From Chloroflexota bacterium (GTDB taxonomy: Bacteria; Chloroflexota; Limnocylindria; Limnocylindrales; CSP1-4), in assembly GCA_025358525.1 (NCBI GenBank), contig JANYJI010000054.1, positions 1-35,742 of the forward strand: 35,742 nt of DNA, in the 5' to 3' direction. The notes under the pieces were generated by a model that searched no databases, was not told the origin of the DNA, and saw only the letters and a program-made list of their open reading frames with translations. How positions within the stretch are numbered: position 1 is the first letter of the stretch; each line of letters opens with the position of its first letter. Made by a program: the position numbers and the translations under genes. Shown here in pieces: positions 6,937-23,011 of this stretch.

Positions 6937-7878
6937 CTAGCCCTCGCGCTCGTACGCGGCGGCGACCTGGTCGCGAACGATTCGCCCGTCCTCGAGAGCC
7001 ACGACGCGCTTGCGGACGGCCGTAACGACCTCGGCGTTGTGGGTGGCCATCAGGACCGTGACGCCCATCTCGTTGATCCGGAGCAGGAGCTGGATGATCT
7101 CCCAGCTGATCAGCGGGTCGAGGTTGCCGGTGGGTTCGTCGGCGATGAAGAGGCGGGGGTTGTGCACCAGGGCCCGGGCGATGGCGGTGCGCTGTTGCTC
7201 GCCGCCGGAGAGCTGGCTGGGGAGCTGGTCTGCCTGGCCGGTCAGGCCCACGACCCGCAGCGCCCGGTCGACGGCGGGAGCGATCTCGCGGCGGGGCGTG
7301 CCGATGACCTCGAGGGCGAAGGCCACATTGTCGCGGACGGACTTATTGGGCAGCAGCTTGAAGTCCTGGAAGACGATGCCGATCTTGCGACGGATCTTGG
7401 GCACTTCGCTTCGCTTGAGCTTGGCCACGTCCCGATCATCCAGGAGAACGGCCCCCTTAGTCGGCAGCTCGTCTCGGATCAGGAGCTTGATGACCGTGGA
7501 TTTGCCCGCGCCGGACGGCCCGACGAGGAAGACAAAGTCGCCCTCAGGGATGGTCAGGTCTACGCCCCGAAGAGCCACCCGGCCGTTGGGGTAGGACTTG
7601 GTGACGCCCTGTATCGCCACGACCACTCGAGCTGGCACACGCGTCTCGGTCCGAGCGGCGGGCTTCGCAGCGCCGCCAGGGGGCCCGGTCGCGGTGCGTG
7701 CTCTCGGCGTTGGGGCGGTCGCCTCCGCGAGAGGCAGGGCGGGCCTGGCGCCTCGGGCCGACTGAGCCGGCTTGTCGGCCGCCGCGGACTGGTCCGGAAC
7801 CGGCGCCTTATCCGTAATTGGCTGGGCGTCCGAGTCGCGGGTCTTGCTTGGGTTGGACCCGGAAGGTGCCGCGCTCAC
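6937..7878 (-). CDS. ftsE: cell-division ATP-binding protein FtsE with long N-terminal extension
   Basis: ATP-binding subunit of the FtsEX complex. The ABC domain starts with [15 protein letters not shown] and has Walker [10 protein letters not shown], the Q-loop in [11 protein letters not shown], the signature LSGGEQQR and Walker [13 protein letters not shown], followed by the H-loop in MATHN. Usual FtsE is 220-235 residues; here about 85 Pro/Ala/Thr-rich, apparently disordered residues precede the domain. The frame remains open to an ATG at 7995, but that start would overlap the upstream GNAT gene by 65 nt. I prefer GTG 7878 (313 residues, AAGG nearby). A still later start is possible but none has a good SD. 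Confidence 0.93.
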   Translation of the reverse strand: MSAAPSGSNPSKTRDSDAQPITDKAPVPDQSAAADKPAQSARGARPALPLAEATAPTPRARTATGPPGGAAKPAARTETRVPARVVVAIQGVTKSYPNGRVALRGVDLTIPEGDFVFLVGPSGAGKSTVIKLLIRDELPTKGAVLLDDRDVAKLKRSEVPKIRRKIGIVFQDFKLLPNKSVRDNVAFALEVIGTPRREIAPAVDRALRVVGLTGQADQLPSQLSGGEQQRTAIARALVHNPRLFIADEPTGNLDPLISWEIIQLLLRINEMGVTVLMATHNAEVVTAVRKRVVALEDGRIVRDQVAAAYEREG

Positions 7879-7930
7879 GATGGCCTTGAGGCTAGCACCG
7901 ATGCGCCGGATTCGTGGCGACCGTTGACCG

Positions 7931-8950
7931 TCACAGCAGGGCCAGGCTGGCGGGCAGGTAGCGGTCGAAGGCACCGAACGGCCGAGTCCACCCAAGCAGG
8001 GCCGGAAAGCCCTCGATCCGGAGACCTGCGCGAAGCAGGGCGACCATAGCCCGATCGTTCGCGCCTGGAACCCATGCGCTGGTCGCGCCGCGTGGCTTGA
8101 TGGCGGTGATCAAGTGTCCGAGAACGGGGGCCGTCAGGGTTTCATCTAGAAGGGCCACGGGTCCGAATCGGCCGGCCTCGGAGCTGTAGCCGTAGCCGAG
8201 CACCTCACCGTCGGAGGCTCTGTACACGAAACCGGTCCGACCGCTGGCACGGAGGTGGCGATGATCCAGCGAATGGGCAAATCCCAGGACGGCTCGATCG
8301 ATTGCGTCGATTGCGGCCGAGGGGTCGCTCCGGCCGAAGGTCACGGCTTCGATGCCCGGGGGCAAGGGGGGCAGCACGCTCGGCATCTTGGGCGTTCCGA
8401 CCAGGTTGAAGATGGGCATCCGGGGCACGATCCCGTACCTGGCATACAAACCGCTGGAGGCAGGCTGGGCAGCGTCGGTGCAGGTGGCCAGGACTCCGAG
8501 CTGGCGGTCGCGAGAAGAGTCCGAGCTCCCTTCAGGTGCCTGGACATTGATGGCTGCTGAGCCCGCGGCCGAGCCCGAGCCATGAGGCAGCGAGGGCAGG
8601 ATCTGGCTCAACAGGGCGTGGCCAATACCGTGGCGCTGCTCGGATGGCAGGACGTATAGCTGTGAGAGGAACCAGACGTGCTCGCGCTGGGCGGCGATGC
8701 CGAAACCGACGACCTGCTCCTTCGCATGCGAGCCGGCACCCGAGGTGCCGGGCGTGGCTGGCCGGACGGCAACAAGGAACCGCTCCGGGTCGGTCGTGAG
8801 CAGGTGATCTAGCAGGGCCAGTAGAGGGTCGAAATAGGGTGACGGCAAAGGCCGTCCCAGGCGGGCCATGTAGTCGTCGACCGCCGAGTACCACACGAGG
8901 GCGCAGTCCGCGAGCTCGACGGGGCGGGGCGGCCGGTAGGAGATCGCCAC
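7931..8950 (-). CDS. GNAT-like acetyltransferase, probably two tandem domains
   Basis: A protein of 339 residues from the GTG at 8950, one base after the prfB stop; the frame extends further upstream but that part overlaps prfB. The first half has a recognisable GNAT core: hydrophobic beta strand RFLVAVR, VVGFGIAAQ, then WFLSQLYVLPSEQRHGIGHALL, where QRHGIGHAL is the acetyl-CoA loop (Q/R-x-x-G-x-G/A). The second half has FVYRASDGEVLGYGYSSEAGRFGPVAL, resembling a degenerate second GNAT fold with no clear CoA loop. The substrate is unknown. Coupling to prfB makes a link to translation possible but unproven, since RimI/RimJ-like specificity is not visible. Confidence 0.8.
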   Translation of the reverse strand: MAISYRPPRPVELADCALVWYSAVDDYMARLGRPLPSPYFDPLLALLDHLLTTDPERFLVAVRPATPGTSGAGSHAKEQVVGFGIAAQREHVWFLSQLYVLPSEQRHGIGHALLSQILPSLPHGSGSAAGSAAINVQAPEGSSDSSRDRQLGVLATCTDAAQPASSGLYARYGIVPRMPIFNLVGTPKMPSVLPPLPPGIEAVTFGRSDPSAAIDAIDRAVLGFAHSLDHRHLRASGRTGFVYRASDGEVLGYGYSSEAGRFGPVALLDETLTAPVLGHLITAIKPRGATSAWVPGANDRAMVALLRAGLRIEGFPALLGWTRPFGAFDRYLPASLALL

Positions 8951-8951
8951 G

Positions 8952-10083
8952 CTACCCGCCCACCGAGCGGGGTCCATCCTCACCCACGTTGAGGCCCGTC
9001 GCCTCCCGCTCCAGCTCGGCCTGCATGAAAACGTCGAGGTCCCCGTCGAGCACGGCCGCGGTGTTGCCTGTCTCGACATCGGTGCGGTGGTCCTTGACCA
9101 TCTGGTAGGGGTGCAGGACGTAGCTGCGGATCTGGTTGCCCCAGCCCGCTTCCACATGCTCCCCGCGCAACTTGCGGAGCGTGGCTTCATGCTCTTCGAC
9201 CGCTCGCTGCAGTAGTCGGGCTCGCAGCAGCTTGGCAGCGGTCTCCTTGTTCTGCGTCTGCGATCGCTCGTTCTGGCTCTGCGAAACGACGCCGGTAGGC
9301 AGATGGGTGAGCCGCACCGCTGAGTCGGTCTTGTTGACGTTCTGGCCGCCCGCCCCGGTAGCGCGGAATGTGTCCACGCGGATCTCATCCCAGTTCAGCT
9401 CAACCTCGAGGTCGCTTTCAACCTCAGGCAGCACCTCCGCCAGGGCGAACGTCGTGTGGCGGCGCTTCTGCGAATCGAACGGGCTGATCCGGACCATACG
9501 GTGTACCCCGCGCTCCGCCTTGAGGTAGCCGTAGGCGTAGCGGCCATCGATTGCGACGGTGACGCTCTTGACGCCCGTCGCCTCGCCGTCAGTCTGGTCG
9601 AGGATCTCAGTGGCGAAACGGTGACGCTCGGCCCAGCGGAGGTACATTCGGAGGAGTATCTCGGCCCAGTCGGTGGCCTCGGTGCCGCCGGCTCCGGCGC
9701 TAATCGTCAAGAGGGCATTGCGCTGGTCGTACTCACCGCCGAAGAGGAGATGCTGCCGGGCCCGATCGTAGTCGGCGGCAAGCTCCCCCGCCTCTTTGGC
9801 GACCTCGGCCAGCAGGCCCCCATCCTCCTCCTCCTGGGCAAGATCGAGCAGCTCCTGAGTCGACTGGGAGCGCGATTCGAGGTCTCGCCAGAGGTGCAGT
9901 TCCTCGCGAAGACCCTCGGCTTCGCGAAGCGCCTTCTTGGCCGAGCGCTGGTCATCCCAGAAACCGGGTCCGCCAACGGCTCCGTCCAGTCCGGCTAGAC
10001 GGTCTTCCTTTGTCGCGAGGTCAAAGACGCCCCGATGTCGCCTGGATCCGACCTACCAGATCGCGGATCTCGGCCGGCTCCAC
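8952..10083 (-). CDS. prfB: peptide chain release factor 2, expressed by +1 frameshift
   Basis: Terminates translation at UGA and UAA. The reading frame is split: GTG 10083 opens a 20-codon frame that meets UGA at 10023-10021, and the rest (from GAC 10022 to TAG 8952) is in the +1 frame, giving 376 residues in all. The RF2 tripeptide SPF appears in RISPFDSQKRRH, and the catalytic GGQ in GAGGQNVNKTDSAVRL. The N-terminal coiled region contains FWDDQ, an RF2 landmark. Homology is continuous across the join, with GVFDLATKEDRLAGLDG typical of the RF2 start. The GTG overlaps the stop of the Cys-rich gene upstream (TAGTG), and the GNAT gene follows one base after the stop. Confidence 0.96.
10020..10033 (-). 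promoter_or_regulatory. programmed +1 frameshift site of prfB
   Basis: Minus-strand order: GGGG (10033-10030), a 3-nt spacer CGT, then CTT TGA C (10026-10020). This matches the conserved RF2 autoregulation signal, in which an internal SD placed 3 nt upstream pushes the ribosome from CUU to UUU when RF2 is scarce at UGA. Confidence 0.95.
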
Positions 10084-10367
10084 TAGGAGCGGCCTCGCGC
10101 GTCCTGGAGAAGGATCGGCCGGAGCTCAATCAAGCGCAACGCGCTCTTGCTCCGGGCGACTACGGGGTTCACGCAGGGGCAGTAGATGTTGTGGGGACAG
10201 ACACCGCAGTTACCATCGCAGTCGAGCGCAGCCGCATAACTACAGGACCGGCAATCACGCTCGCAGGCGATGAGATCGATGAAGGCCGCTTCCTCTGCCT
10301 GCTTCAACTCTCTCCTCAGTGTGACGGCACTCGCCCCCTCAATCGCACCGATTAGCGGGTTCGGCAC
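10083..10367 (-). CDS. small eight-cysteine protein coupled to prfB
   Basis: A 94-residue frame from GTG 10367. I do not recognise the family. Eight cysteines cluster at 35, 39, 42, 50, 54, 57, 63 and 65, that is, two CX3CX2C blocks separated by seven residues, then CPC; this suggests a metal site (zinc or Fe-S). The first 30 residues are an amphipathic acidic/basic helix; the last 25 are basic. Its TAG overlaps the prfB GTG, so it is read with RF2. A TTG at 10307 (residue 21) has GGAG 4 nt upstream and is a credible alternative start, giving 74 residues that keep all cysteines. A strong promoter lies just upstream. Confidence 0.75.
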   Translation of the reverse strand: MPNPLIGAIEGASAVTLRRELKQAEEAAFIDLIACERDCRSCSYAAALDCDGNCGVCPHNIYCPCVNPVVARSKSALRLIELRPILLQDARGRS

Positions 10368-10383
10368 GACGGGCGACAGCCCG

Positions 10384-10412
10384 AGTATACGGTTTCAATT
10401 CGGCGTAGCCAA
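10384..10412 (-). promoter_or_regulatory. promoter of the Cys-rich/prfB transcript
   Basis: -35 TTGGCT (10412-10407), a 17-bp spacer and -10 TATACT (10389-10384) on the minus strand. Predicted start near 10377, only about 10 nt before GTG 10367 or 70 nt before TTG 10307. Confidence 0.7.
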
Positions 10413-10569
10413 GAGGTCAAAATGGGCTCGGAGGCGGAAAATCCCCGCATGAGGCCGAAGTGGCTCGACATTCCCTCCGGCAGGGCTCTGGTTCCGCTCC
10501 ACCGCGGATCGCGTCGAGGAGGCGGACTGGTGGGGGCACGGGGCGGGCCTGTCGCGGGGCGGCCCAAGC

Positions 10570-11277
10570 CTATTGTCCCGAAGCGCCGGGCACTGGCGAA
10601 CGCGATGGCGCGGCCGAGCGGCCCGAAGTGCCGGACACGGCAGTGGGGCCGTCCGGATCGCCGGCGACGAGCATGTAGTAGCCCATCGCCGTGACCTCGT
10701 GGACCATCGATTTGTAGAACAGGTGGGAGTCGATATCGTCCGGGCTGGTCGACGTGGGCGACGACCAGGCCTCGATGCCCTGTTCCTGGGCGAGCCGCAG
10801 GACTCGGAGCATGTGGCTCCGGTCGGAGACGAACAGAGCCGTTCTGAGGCCTCGGGCATCGAAGATGGCACGGACGTGCTGGATCGAGTCGAGTGTAGTG
10901 TGGCCCGCGTTCTCCATGAGGATGGCCGAATCGGGGACGCCTCGATTCATGGCGTACCGGCGTCCGACTTCGGCCTCGGTCGTCCAGTCGCCCGGTAGGT
11001 TGCCCCCGGTCGTGATGAGGAACGGGGCGTAGCCGTCGTTATAGAGAGCGATGGCGTGGTCGAGTCGCGCTGCCAGAGCGCCCGAAGGCCGGCCGTTGTA
11101 CTGGGCGGCGCCAAGGACGACGATTGCGTCAACGTGGCGCCGACCGTCCTGCTGCCCGACCTGCCAGATGCGGAAGGTCGTGCAGGCCAGCACAGCCGTG
11201 GCCCCAAACGCGAAGGCCAGGGCCACGAGCAACAGATCCCGAAGGCGCTCTCCGAGCGTCAGTCGGGGCCGGGTCAT
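10570..11277 (-). CDS. YdcF/SanA-like DUF218 membrane protein
   Basis: A 235-residue protein with an N-terminal membrane helix (about 12-36) and an extracytoplasmic DUF218 domain. The domain shows AIVVLGAAQYNGRPS, the conserved RLDHAIALYNDGYAP, the TTGG turn, TEAEVGRRYAMNRGVP and ENAGHTTLDSIQHVRAI. Members (SanA, ElyC, YdcF) affect the envelope barrier and peptidoglycan or lipid-carrier metabolism; the reaction is uncertain. The frame extends upstream through secA, but ATG 11277, 13 nt after the secA stop, is the obvious start. The SD is weak (GGAT). The C-terminal 25 residues are a Pro/Ser/Gly-rich tail. Confidence 0.9.
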   Translation of the reverse strand: MTRPRLTLGERLRDLLLVALAFAFGATAVLACTTFRIWQVGQQDGRRHVDAIVVLGAAQYNGRPSGALAARLDHAIALYNDGYAPFLITTGGNLPGDWTTEAEVGRRYAMNRGVPDSAILMENAGHTTLDSIQHVRAIFDARGLRTALFVSDRSHMLRVLRLAQEQGIEAWSSPTSTSPDDIDSHLFYKSMVHEVTAMGYYMLVAGDPDGPTAVSGTSGRSAAPSRSPVPGASGQ

Positions 11278-11290
11278 GGGGCGATCCGCA

Positions 11291-14230
<2,940 letters not shown>

Positions 14231-14285
14231 TGGGGCTCACGTTCGTATGAGGCCCGCGACGCGGGCGGTTGGCCAGAACCTCGGC

Positions 14286-14358
14286 TGAGGCGGCGGCACC
14301 CCTCGGCATCCGCCGATGGCAGCCTCACGGTCCTACCGGAGGCTGGGCCGAAAGTATA
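14286..14358 (-). promoter_or_regulatory. secA leader with -10 element and palindrome
   Basis: Minus-strand -10 TATACT (14358-14353) has no clear -35. Downstream in the leader, arms TGAGGC and GCCTCA (14322-14327, 14286-14291) enclose a GC-rich stretch that can fold further. In some bacteria secA is controlled by leader structure (secM in E. coli); no secM-like peptide is seen. Confidence 0.35.
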
Positions 14359-14405
14359 GGCCAGCGAGCGGCGGCGGCAGGGCCGTGGCCTCGCCGTGGC
14401 CCTGG

Positions 14406-14645
14406 TCAGTGCCAGAAATGCGATCCGTAACCCCATACCAGCAGCCCAAAGGTGAGACCGGCCAGGACGAGCCAGAAGGCCACTGCCACCGGGGCGGAGA
14501 TGGGGTTCATCTCCGGGTTGCGCAAGCGAGCGACGCGCCAGCGACGTGAGAGGAGGCCTTTCCGCCAATCCTCGCGCTGTCCAGGGGCGGGGGGTGTAGG
14601 GACGAGACCGCCGCGGCCGTCCGGTCGGTGAAGTTGGAGCGTCAT
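14406..14645 (-). CDS. small single-pass membrane protein
   Basis: A 79-residue protein not recognised as a named family. The N-terminal 45 residues are basic and hydrophilic, and one C-terminal membrane helix (about 51-73, PVAVAFWLVLAGLTFGLLVW) ends in GSHFWH. A charged cytoplasmic head with a C-terminal helix fits a tail-anchored or N-in protein. Its ATG overlaps the prs stop as ATGA, which supports it being real and co-translated. It lies between prs and secA; a link to export is possible but not shown. Confidence 0.68.
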   Translation of the reverse strand: MTLQLHRPDGRGGLVPTPPAPGQREDWRKGLLSRRWRVARLRNPEMNPISAPVAVAFWLVLAGLTFGLLVWGYGSHFWH

Positions 14646-15751
14646 CGCTCTGCCGGCACGTCGCCGGCCGTTGTCTCTGTGGCCGGTTCAGGAGCGGCAT
14701 GCCCGTTGTTCCCGGGGACGGGGCGCTCGGAGTCGCTCTCCACGTCCCAGAGGAGCATCTCCTGGGCGACATGGACCTCGCTCGTGAACAGGGCGCCGAC
14801 GGACTGGCCGCGATGAATGCGGACGATGGCCTCGGCGATTAGCGGGGCCAGGGAGATGACCTTGATCTTGCCGCCGCGCTTCTCCGGCGGTATCGGTATG
14901 GAGTCGGTGACCACGACTTCGCGCAGAGGAGACTCGGCGATGCGCTCCATGGCCGGTTCCGACAGAACGGCGTGAGTGGCACAGGCGTACATCTCGGTCA
15001 CGCCCTCGCGCTGCAGAGCGTTGACGATCTGGATGAGGGTTCCGCCCGTGTCGATCTCGTCGTCGACGATGATGGCCCGCTTGCCGCGGACGTCACCGAT
15101 GACGTTAAGCACCTCGGCCCGGTCCTGATTACCGATGCGGCGCTTCTCGACGATGGCCAGAGGCGCGTTGAGGAGCTGCGCGAAGGTGCGCGCCCGCTTG
15201 GCAAAGCCCAGGTCCGTAACGACAACGAGGTTCTCTATCTGCTTCTTGCGGAAGTGGCCGGAGAGCAGGTGGACGGCCGTCAGTTCGTCCACAGGGATGT
15301 TGAAGAAGCCCTGGATCTGGCCCTGGTGGAGGTCGACCGTCAGCAGTCGATTAGCCCCGGCCACGGTGATCATGTCGGCGATGAGGCGAGCCGTGATGGG
15401 GACGCGCGGCTGATCCTTCTTGTCCGACCGGCCATAGGCGTAGTACGGCACCACCGCCGTGATGCGGCCCGCGCTGGCTCGCTTGAATGCGTCGATCATG
15501 ATCAGCAGCTCCATGATCGACTTGTTCACCGGCCGGGAGGTGGGCTGGATCAGGAAAACGTCCTTTTCCCGGGCGTTGTCGATGATCCGGACGAAGATGT
15601 TCTCGTTGGAGAACTCGAAGACCTCGGCTCGACCGAGATCAACCCCAAGGTAGCGGCAGATGTTGCGTGCCAGCTCCGGGTTGGCGTTCCCGGTGTAGAC
15701 GTCGAACTTGTCTGCTCCCAAAGACGACTGTAGGGCGTCGCTCTCGGTCAC
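14642..15751 (-). CDS. prs: ribose-phosphate pyrophosphokinase
   Basis: Makes PRPP from ribose-5-phosphate and ATP for nucleotide, His and Trp synthesis. Landmarks: the N-terminal [21 protein letters not shown], the flexible catalytic region [10 protein letters not shown], the metal/substrate segment [20 protein letters not shown] and the PRPP-binding loop [16 protein letters not shown]. The family has about 315 residues; this one has 369, with a roughly 45-residue polar tail after the last conserved helix. The start is a GTG at 15751 overlapping the gyrA TGA (GTGA). The 79-residue membrane protein follows with an ATGA overlap. Confidence 0.97.
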   Translation of the reverse strand: MTESDALQSSLGADKFDVYTGNANPELARNICRYLGVDLGRAEVFEFSNENIFVRIIDNAREKDVFLIQPTSRPVNKSIMELLIMIDAFKRASAGRITAVVPYYAYGRSDKKDQPRVPITARLIADMITVAGANRLLTVDLHQGQIQGFFNIPVDELTAVHLLSGHFRKKQIENLVVVTDLGFAKRARTFAQLLNAPLAIVEKRRIGNQDRAEVLNVIGDVRGKRAIIVDDEIDTGGTLIQIVNALQREGVTEMYACATHAVLSEPAMERIAESPLREVVVTDSIPIPPEKRGGKIKVISLAPLIAEAIVRIHRGQSVGALFTSEVHVAQEMLLWDVESDSERPVPGNNGHAAPEPATETTAGDVPAER

Positions 15752-18306
15752 TTGGACTTCTCGCCATCGGGCGCTGGGGGGACTTCGTCAGGGGCATTGT
15801 CCGCTATGGCCGCGTGTTGTGCCAACCCCGCCCGGAAGGCCGCGATGCCGACCACCTTATCGCCTGCATGGAGCCTCATTACGATCACGCCGCGAGCCTG
15901 GGACGAATAGCGGTTGATGGTGTTCGTCTCGGTCCGAACCACCTGACCGTCGGCGCTGATGAGGAGCAACTCCTCATCCTCCTCGGTGACCTGCTGGACT
16001 GCGGCCACGTCGCCGGTCTTCTTGCCTTCGAGCGAGATCAGCCGCACGCCCTGGCTGCCGCGGTGCATTGCTCGGAACTCCGTAAGGGCAACGCGCTTGC
16101 CGTATCCGGTCTCGGTCAGGACGAGTAGATCGGCCGAGGGCTGGACGACGCTCATGCCGACGACGTGATCAGTTGCGCTGGCGAGGCGGATTCCGATTAC
16201 GCCGGCCGCGGGGCGTCCCATGGGCCGAACCTCGCCCTCCGGGAAGCGGGCGATCTTGCCCTGGGCCGTGGCCACGATGACGTCGTCCTTGCCCGTTGCC
16301 ACGTCCACCCAGGCGAGCTCGTCGTCGGCCGCGATGGTGATGGCGATGATGCCGCTGCTGCGGACCTTCTCGAACTGCTCCAGCGGCGACTTCTTGACGA
16401 CGCCGTTGCGGGTAGCCATGACCAGGAACTTGCCGGCGTTGAAGTCGGACAGAGTGATGGTTGCCATCGGCACTTCGCCCGGTTCCACCTGGACGCCGGG
16501 GAGATTGATGATGGCGATGCCCTTGGCCTGGCGGCTGGCGTCGACGATGGTGTGGACCTTGGCTGAGAAGACTCGGCCGCGGTTGGTGAAGAAGAGCGCC
16601 CAGTCGTGAGTATTGGCCACGAGAAGGCGTTCGACCGCGTCTTCCTCGCGGGTTACGTGGCCGATGATCCCCTTCCCGCCACGGCCCTGGCGGCGGTAGG
16701 TGGCAACCGGCTGGCGCTTGATGTAGCCGCGCCGGCTGATCGTGATCACGACGTCCTCGTCGGCGATCAGGTCTTCGTCGGTCATCTCGCGGCTGGAGTC
16801 GTCGGCGATACGGGTCCGGCGCGCGCCGGCGTACTTGGCCTTGAGCGCTGCCAGTTCGTCCTTGATGACGGAGGAGATGCGCGACGGGTTGGCCAGGATG
16901 TCCTCCAGCTCGGCCATGAGCTTGATGACCTCGAGGTACTCGTCCTCGATTTTCTTGCGCTCGAGGGCGGCCAGTCGGGCCAGGCGCATATCAAGGATTG
17001 CCTGGGCCTGGATCTCGGTCAGGCCGAAGCGGGTCATGAGGTTGTGCCGCGCCCTCTCGACGTCGGCCGACTCGCGGATCGTCTTGATGACCTCGTCGAG
17101 GTTGTCGAGAGCGATCTTGAGGCCTTCCAGGATGTGAGCCCGTGCCCGAGCCTTCTCCAGGTCAAACTCGGTCCGGCGACGGATGATGTCGCGTCGGTGA
17201 TCGATGTAGTGGCCCAGGACGGCCTTGAGCGACAGCGTCTGAGGCTGTCCATCGACGAGGGCGAGCATGTTCATGTTGAAGGCGGTCTGCATCGCCGTGT
17301 GCTTGAACAGATTGTTGAGGACGCGATGGGGGTCGGCGTCGCGCTTGATCTCGACGTAGATGCGCATGCCGTCGCGATCGGACTCGTCGCGCAGGTCGGC
17401 GATGCCGTCGATCTTCTTGGCGCCCACGAGCTCGGCGATCTTCTCGAGCAGGGAGGCCTTGTTCACCATGTACGGCAGCTCGGTGACGATGATCGCCATG
17501 CGGCCGTGGCGGGTTTCCTCGAACGCGACCTGGGCGCGCACCACGACGCGTCCGCGGCCGTGGGCGTACATCTCACGGATGGCGTCGATGGTCTCGTTCT
17601 CGCCGGTGATGGGGTTGCGGCGAGTCTCGTAGCGGTACATCGTGCCGCCGGTCGGGAAGTCGGGGCCGGCGACGTACTTGCACAGGTCGTCTGACGTCAG
17701 CTCTGGGTCTTCGATCAGGGCGCGGGCGGCATCGCAGACCTCGCCCAGGTGGTGGGGCGGGATGTTGGTAGCCATGCCGACGGCAATTCCGGACGAGCCG
17801 TTGACGAGCAGGTTGGGGAGCCGGGCCGGCAGGACTGTCGGCTCTTTCTGGGTGCCGTCGTAGTTGTCGACTAAGTCGACCGTGTTCTTGTCGATGTCGG
17901 CCAGCATCTCGGCCGCGATTCCGGTCAGGCGGGCTTCGGTGTAGCGCATGGCGGCGGCGCTGTCGCCGTCGATGGATCCGAAGTTGCCCTGGCCGTCGAC
18001 GAGCGGGTAGCGCATCGAGAAGTCCTGGGCAAGGCGGACGAGGGCGTCGTACAGAGAGGCGTCGCCATGGGGGTGGTACTTGCCCATGACCTCGCCAACG
18101 ATGGCGGCGCACTTGCGATACGACGAGGTGGCCGAGAGGCCCATCTCGCCCATGGTGTAGAGGATTCGGCGATGGACCGGCTTGAGGCCGTCGCGGACGT
18201 CAGGCAGTGCACGCGCCACGATGACGCTCATCGCGTAGTCGAGGTAACTCGTCCGCATCTCGTCTTCGATGCGGACTGTTCGGACCCTGCCCAGATCGTC
18301 GGTCAC
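15748..18306 (-). CDS. gyrA: DNA gyrase subunit A
   Basis: The 852-residue cleavage subunit of the topoisomerase that introduces negative supercoils. The breakage-reunion domain has the catalytic Tyr122 in MRYTEARL. The quinolone region reads [18 protein letters not shown], with Ala83 and Asp87 in E. coli numbering. The C-terminal beta-pinwheel carries a GyrA box variant RQGRGGKGI, favouring GyrA over ParC. The C-terminal tail is short and acidic/basic. The start is GTG 18306 with GGAGG 11 nt upstream. gyrB lies upstream on the same strand with a thioesterase gene between; prs overlaps the stop. Confidence 0.97.
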   Translation of the reverse strand: MTDDLGRVRTVRIEDEMRTSYLDYAMSVIVARALPDVRDGLKPVHRRILYTMGEMGLSATSSYRKCAAIVGEVMGKYHPHGDASLYDALVRLAQDFSMRYPLVDGQGNFGSIDGDSAAAMRYTEARLTGIAAEMLADIDKNTVDLVDNYDGTQKEPTVLPARLPNLLVNGSSGIAVGMATNIPPHHLGEVCDAARALIEDPELTSDDLCKYVAGPDFPTGGTMYRYETRRNPITGENETIDAIREMYAHGRGRVVVRAQVAFEETRHGRMAIIVTELPYMVNKASLLEKIAELVGAKKIDGIADLRDESDRDGMRIYVEIKRDADPHRVLNNLFKHTAMQTAFNMNMLALVDGQPQTLSLKAVLGHYIDHRRDIIRRRTEFDLEKARARAHILEGLKIALDNLDEVIKTIRESADVERARHNLMTRFGLTEIQAQAILDMRLARLAALERKKIEDEYLEVIKLMAELEDILANPSRISSVIKDELAALKAKYAGARRTRIADDSSREMTDEDLIADEDVVITISRRGYIKRQPVATYRRQGRGGKGIIGHVTREEDAVERLLVANTHDWALFFTNRGRVFSAKVHTIVDASRQAKGIAIINLPGVQVEPGEVPMATITLSDFNAGKFLVMATRNGVVKKSPLEQFEKVRSSGIIAITIAADDELAWVDVATGKDDVIVATAQGKIARFPEGEVRPMGRPAAGVIGIRLASATDHVVGMSVVQPSADLLVLTETGYGKRVALTEFRAMHRGSQGVRLISLEGKKTGDVAAVQQVTEEDEELLLISADGQVVRTETNTINRYSSQARGVIVMRLHAGDKVVGIAAFRAGLAQHAAIADNAPDEVPPAPDGEKSK

Positions 18307-18431
18307 GGTGCGCTATTCCTCCCGGAGGCCCTGGCCGGGCCGTGGTGCGATGCCGGCGGTGGCGAAGTCAACCGCGCCTGTGGCGGCTCGCGATGTGGAC
18401 GGGGCGCCGGGTCGGCGGCGGATTGCGACGC

Positions 18432-21880
<3,449 letters not shown>

Positions 21881-21884
<4 letters not shown>

Positions 21885-22717
21885 TGCGCTCTCCCATCCG
21901 AAGGAGAAGTTGTATCGGAGCCAGCGGGGGTTGAGTCGGCACCGGGCGCGGGTCGGCCGTCCCGCCCGCGCAACTCGGTGGCCAGCTGAGCATAGGCCTG
22001 TGCTCCCTTAGAGTCTGGCCGATAAAGGGCGATCGGAAGACCGTAACTCGGTGCCTCGGACAGACGAACGCTCCGCGGGATCACGGTATCGAAGACCGCC
22101 GCGCCGAGATGCTTCCTGACCTCGGCATCAACTTCTGTAGACAGATTGGTGCGCGGGTCGTACATGGTCAGGACGACGCCTTTGATCGCGAGGTCAGGAT
22201 TCAGATGATTCCGGACCAGGTTGATGGTTGCGATGAGCTGCGAGAGGCCCTCGAGGGCGTAGTACTCGCATTGAATCGGAATAAGGACTGCGTCTGCCGC
22301 GGTGAGCGCGTTGACGGTGAGAAGACCGAGAGAGGGAGGGCAATCGAGAAAGATGTAGTCGTAAACGGCTACTACCTCATTCAGGACGCGGGCAAGGCGA
22401 CGCTCGCGCTGCTGCATTGGCGCCAACTCGACCTCGGCGCCCGCCAGTGAGATCGACGAGGGAACGATCGCGAGCTTCGGAATGCTTGTCTTGACGATCA
22501 GATCGGTGAGGCGGGCGTCCTCGATAATGGCTTCGTACACGGAGTGCTGGATCTGACTGCGGTCCAAACCGAAGCCGCTCGTCGTATTTCCCTGCGGGTC
22601 AAGGTCGATGACGAGTACGGCATCGCCGGCGAGCGCGAGGTACGTAGACAGGTTGACTACCGTCGTCGTCTTGCCGACGCCACCCTTCTGGTTAGCGCAG
22701 GCGATGATCTGGCCCAA
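21881..22717 (-). CDS. parA: chromosome partitioning ATPase ParA (Soj)
   Basis: A 278-residue deviant-Walker ATPase that forms the nucleoid gradient moving ParB-parS complexes. It opens with GQIIACANQKGGVGKTTTVVNLS (deviant Walker A with the signature lysine), then VLVIDLDPQGNTTSGFG and the later IFLDCPPSLGLLTVNAL. Like chromosomal Soj and unlike many plasmid ParAs it has no N-terminal DNA-binding domain. About 25 C-terminal residues are a Pro/Ser/Thr-rich tail. The start is TTG 22717 with GGGGA 6 nt upstream; a -10-like TAGAAT (22757-22752) lacks a clear -35. It is the first gene of the leftward block, next to parS. Confidence 0.97.
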
Positions 22718-22987
22718 TCAGGTCCCCATTTCTATCCGTCAGAATGTCCAGATTCTAGCATTCGGGGCGGTTCCGCGGTTTCTCGACTGGCTGTTGGGGC
22801 CGGCCTTGGCCACCCATAGCCTAGGTTGGCGGGCGTAGGTGCAACACGGGCCGGTCTTTCGACAGGACCAAATTAGCGGGCCGCTCTTGGCTGCCACTTA
22901 TGTGGCTCCGGACGGCTCGAATGCCCCGCAGAGGGTCGTTGTGCCAGGGTCGGGTTTGCGGCAGCGCACCATGAGATGGTCCTACCC

Positions 22988-23011
22988 CAGGAGTCCGGCG
23001 GAGGACTCCTG
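22988..23011. terminator. 9-bp hairpin in the divergence region
   Basis: Perfect stem 22988-22996 with 23003-23011 and a 6-nt loop. There is no U-tract on either strand. Between divergent units a terminator has no obvious transcript to end, so the role is open. Confidence 0.3.

Noticed and set aside
8952-10083. prfB as a frameshifted pseudogene
   Set aside because: The break is exactly the conserved RF2 frameshift signal and all functional motifs are intact.
15748-18306. ParC instead of GyrA
   Set aside because: A GyrA-box variant is present in the C-terminal domain, gyrB is nearby, and there is no parE.
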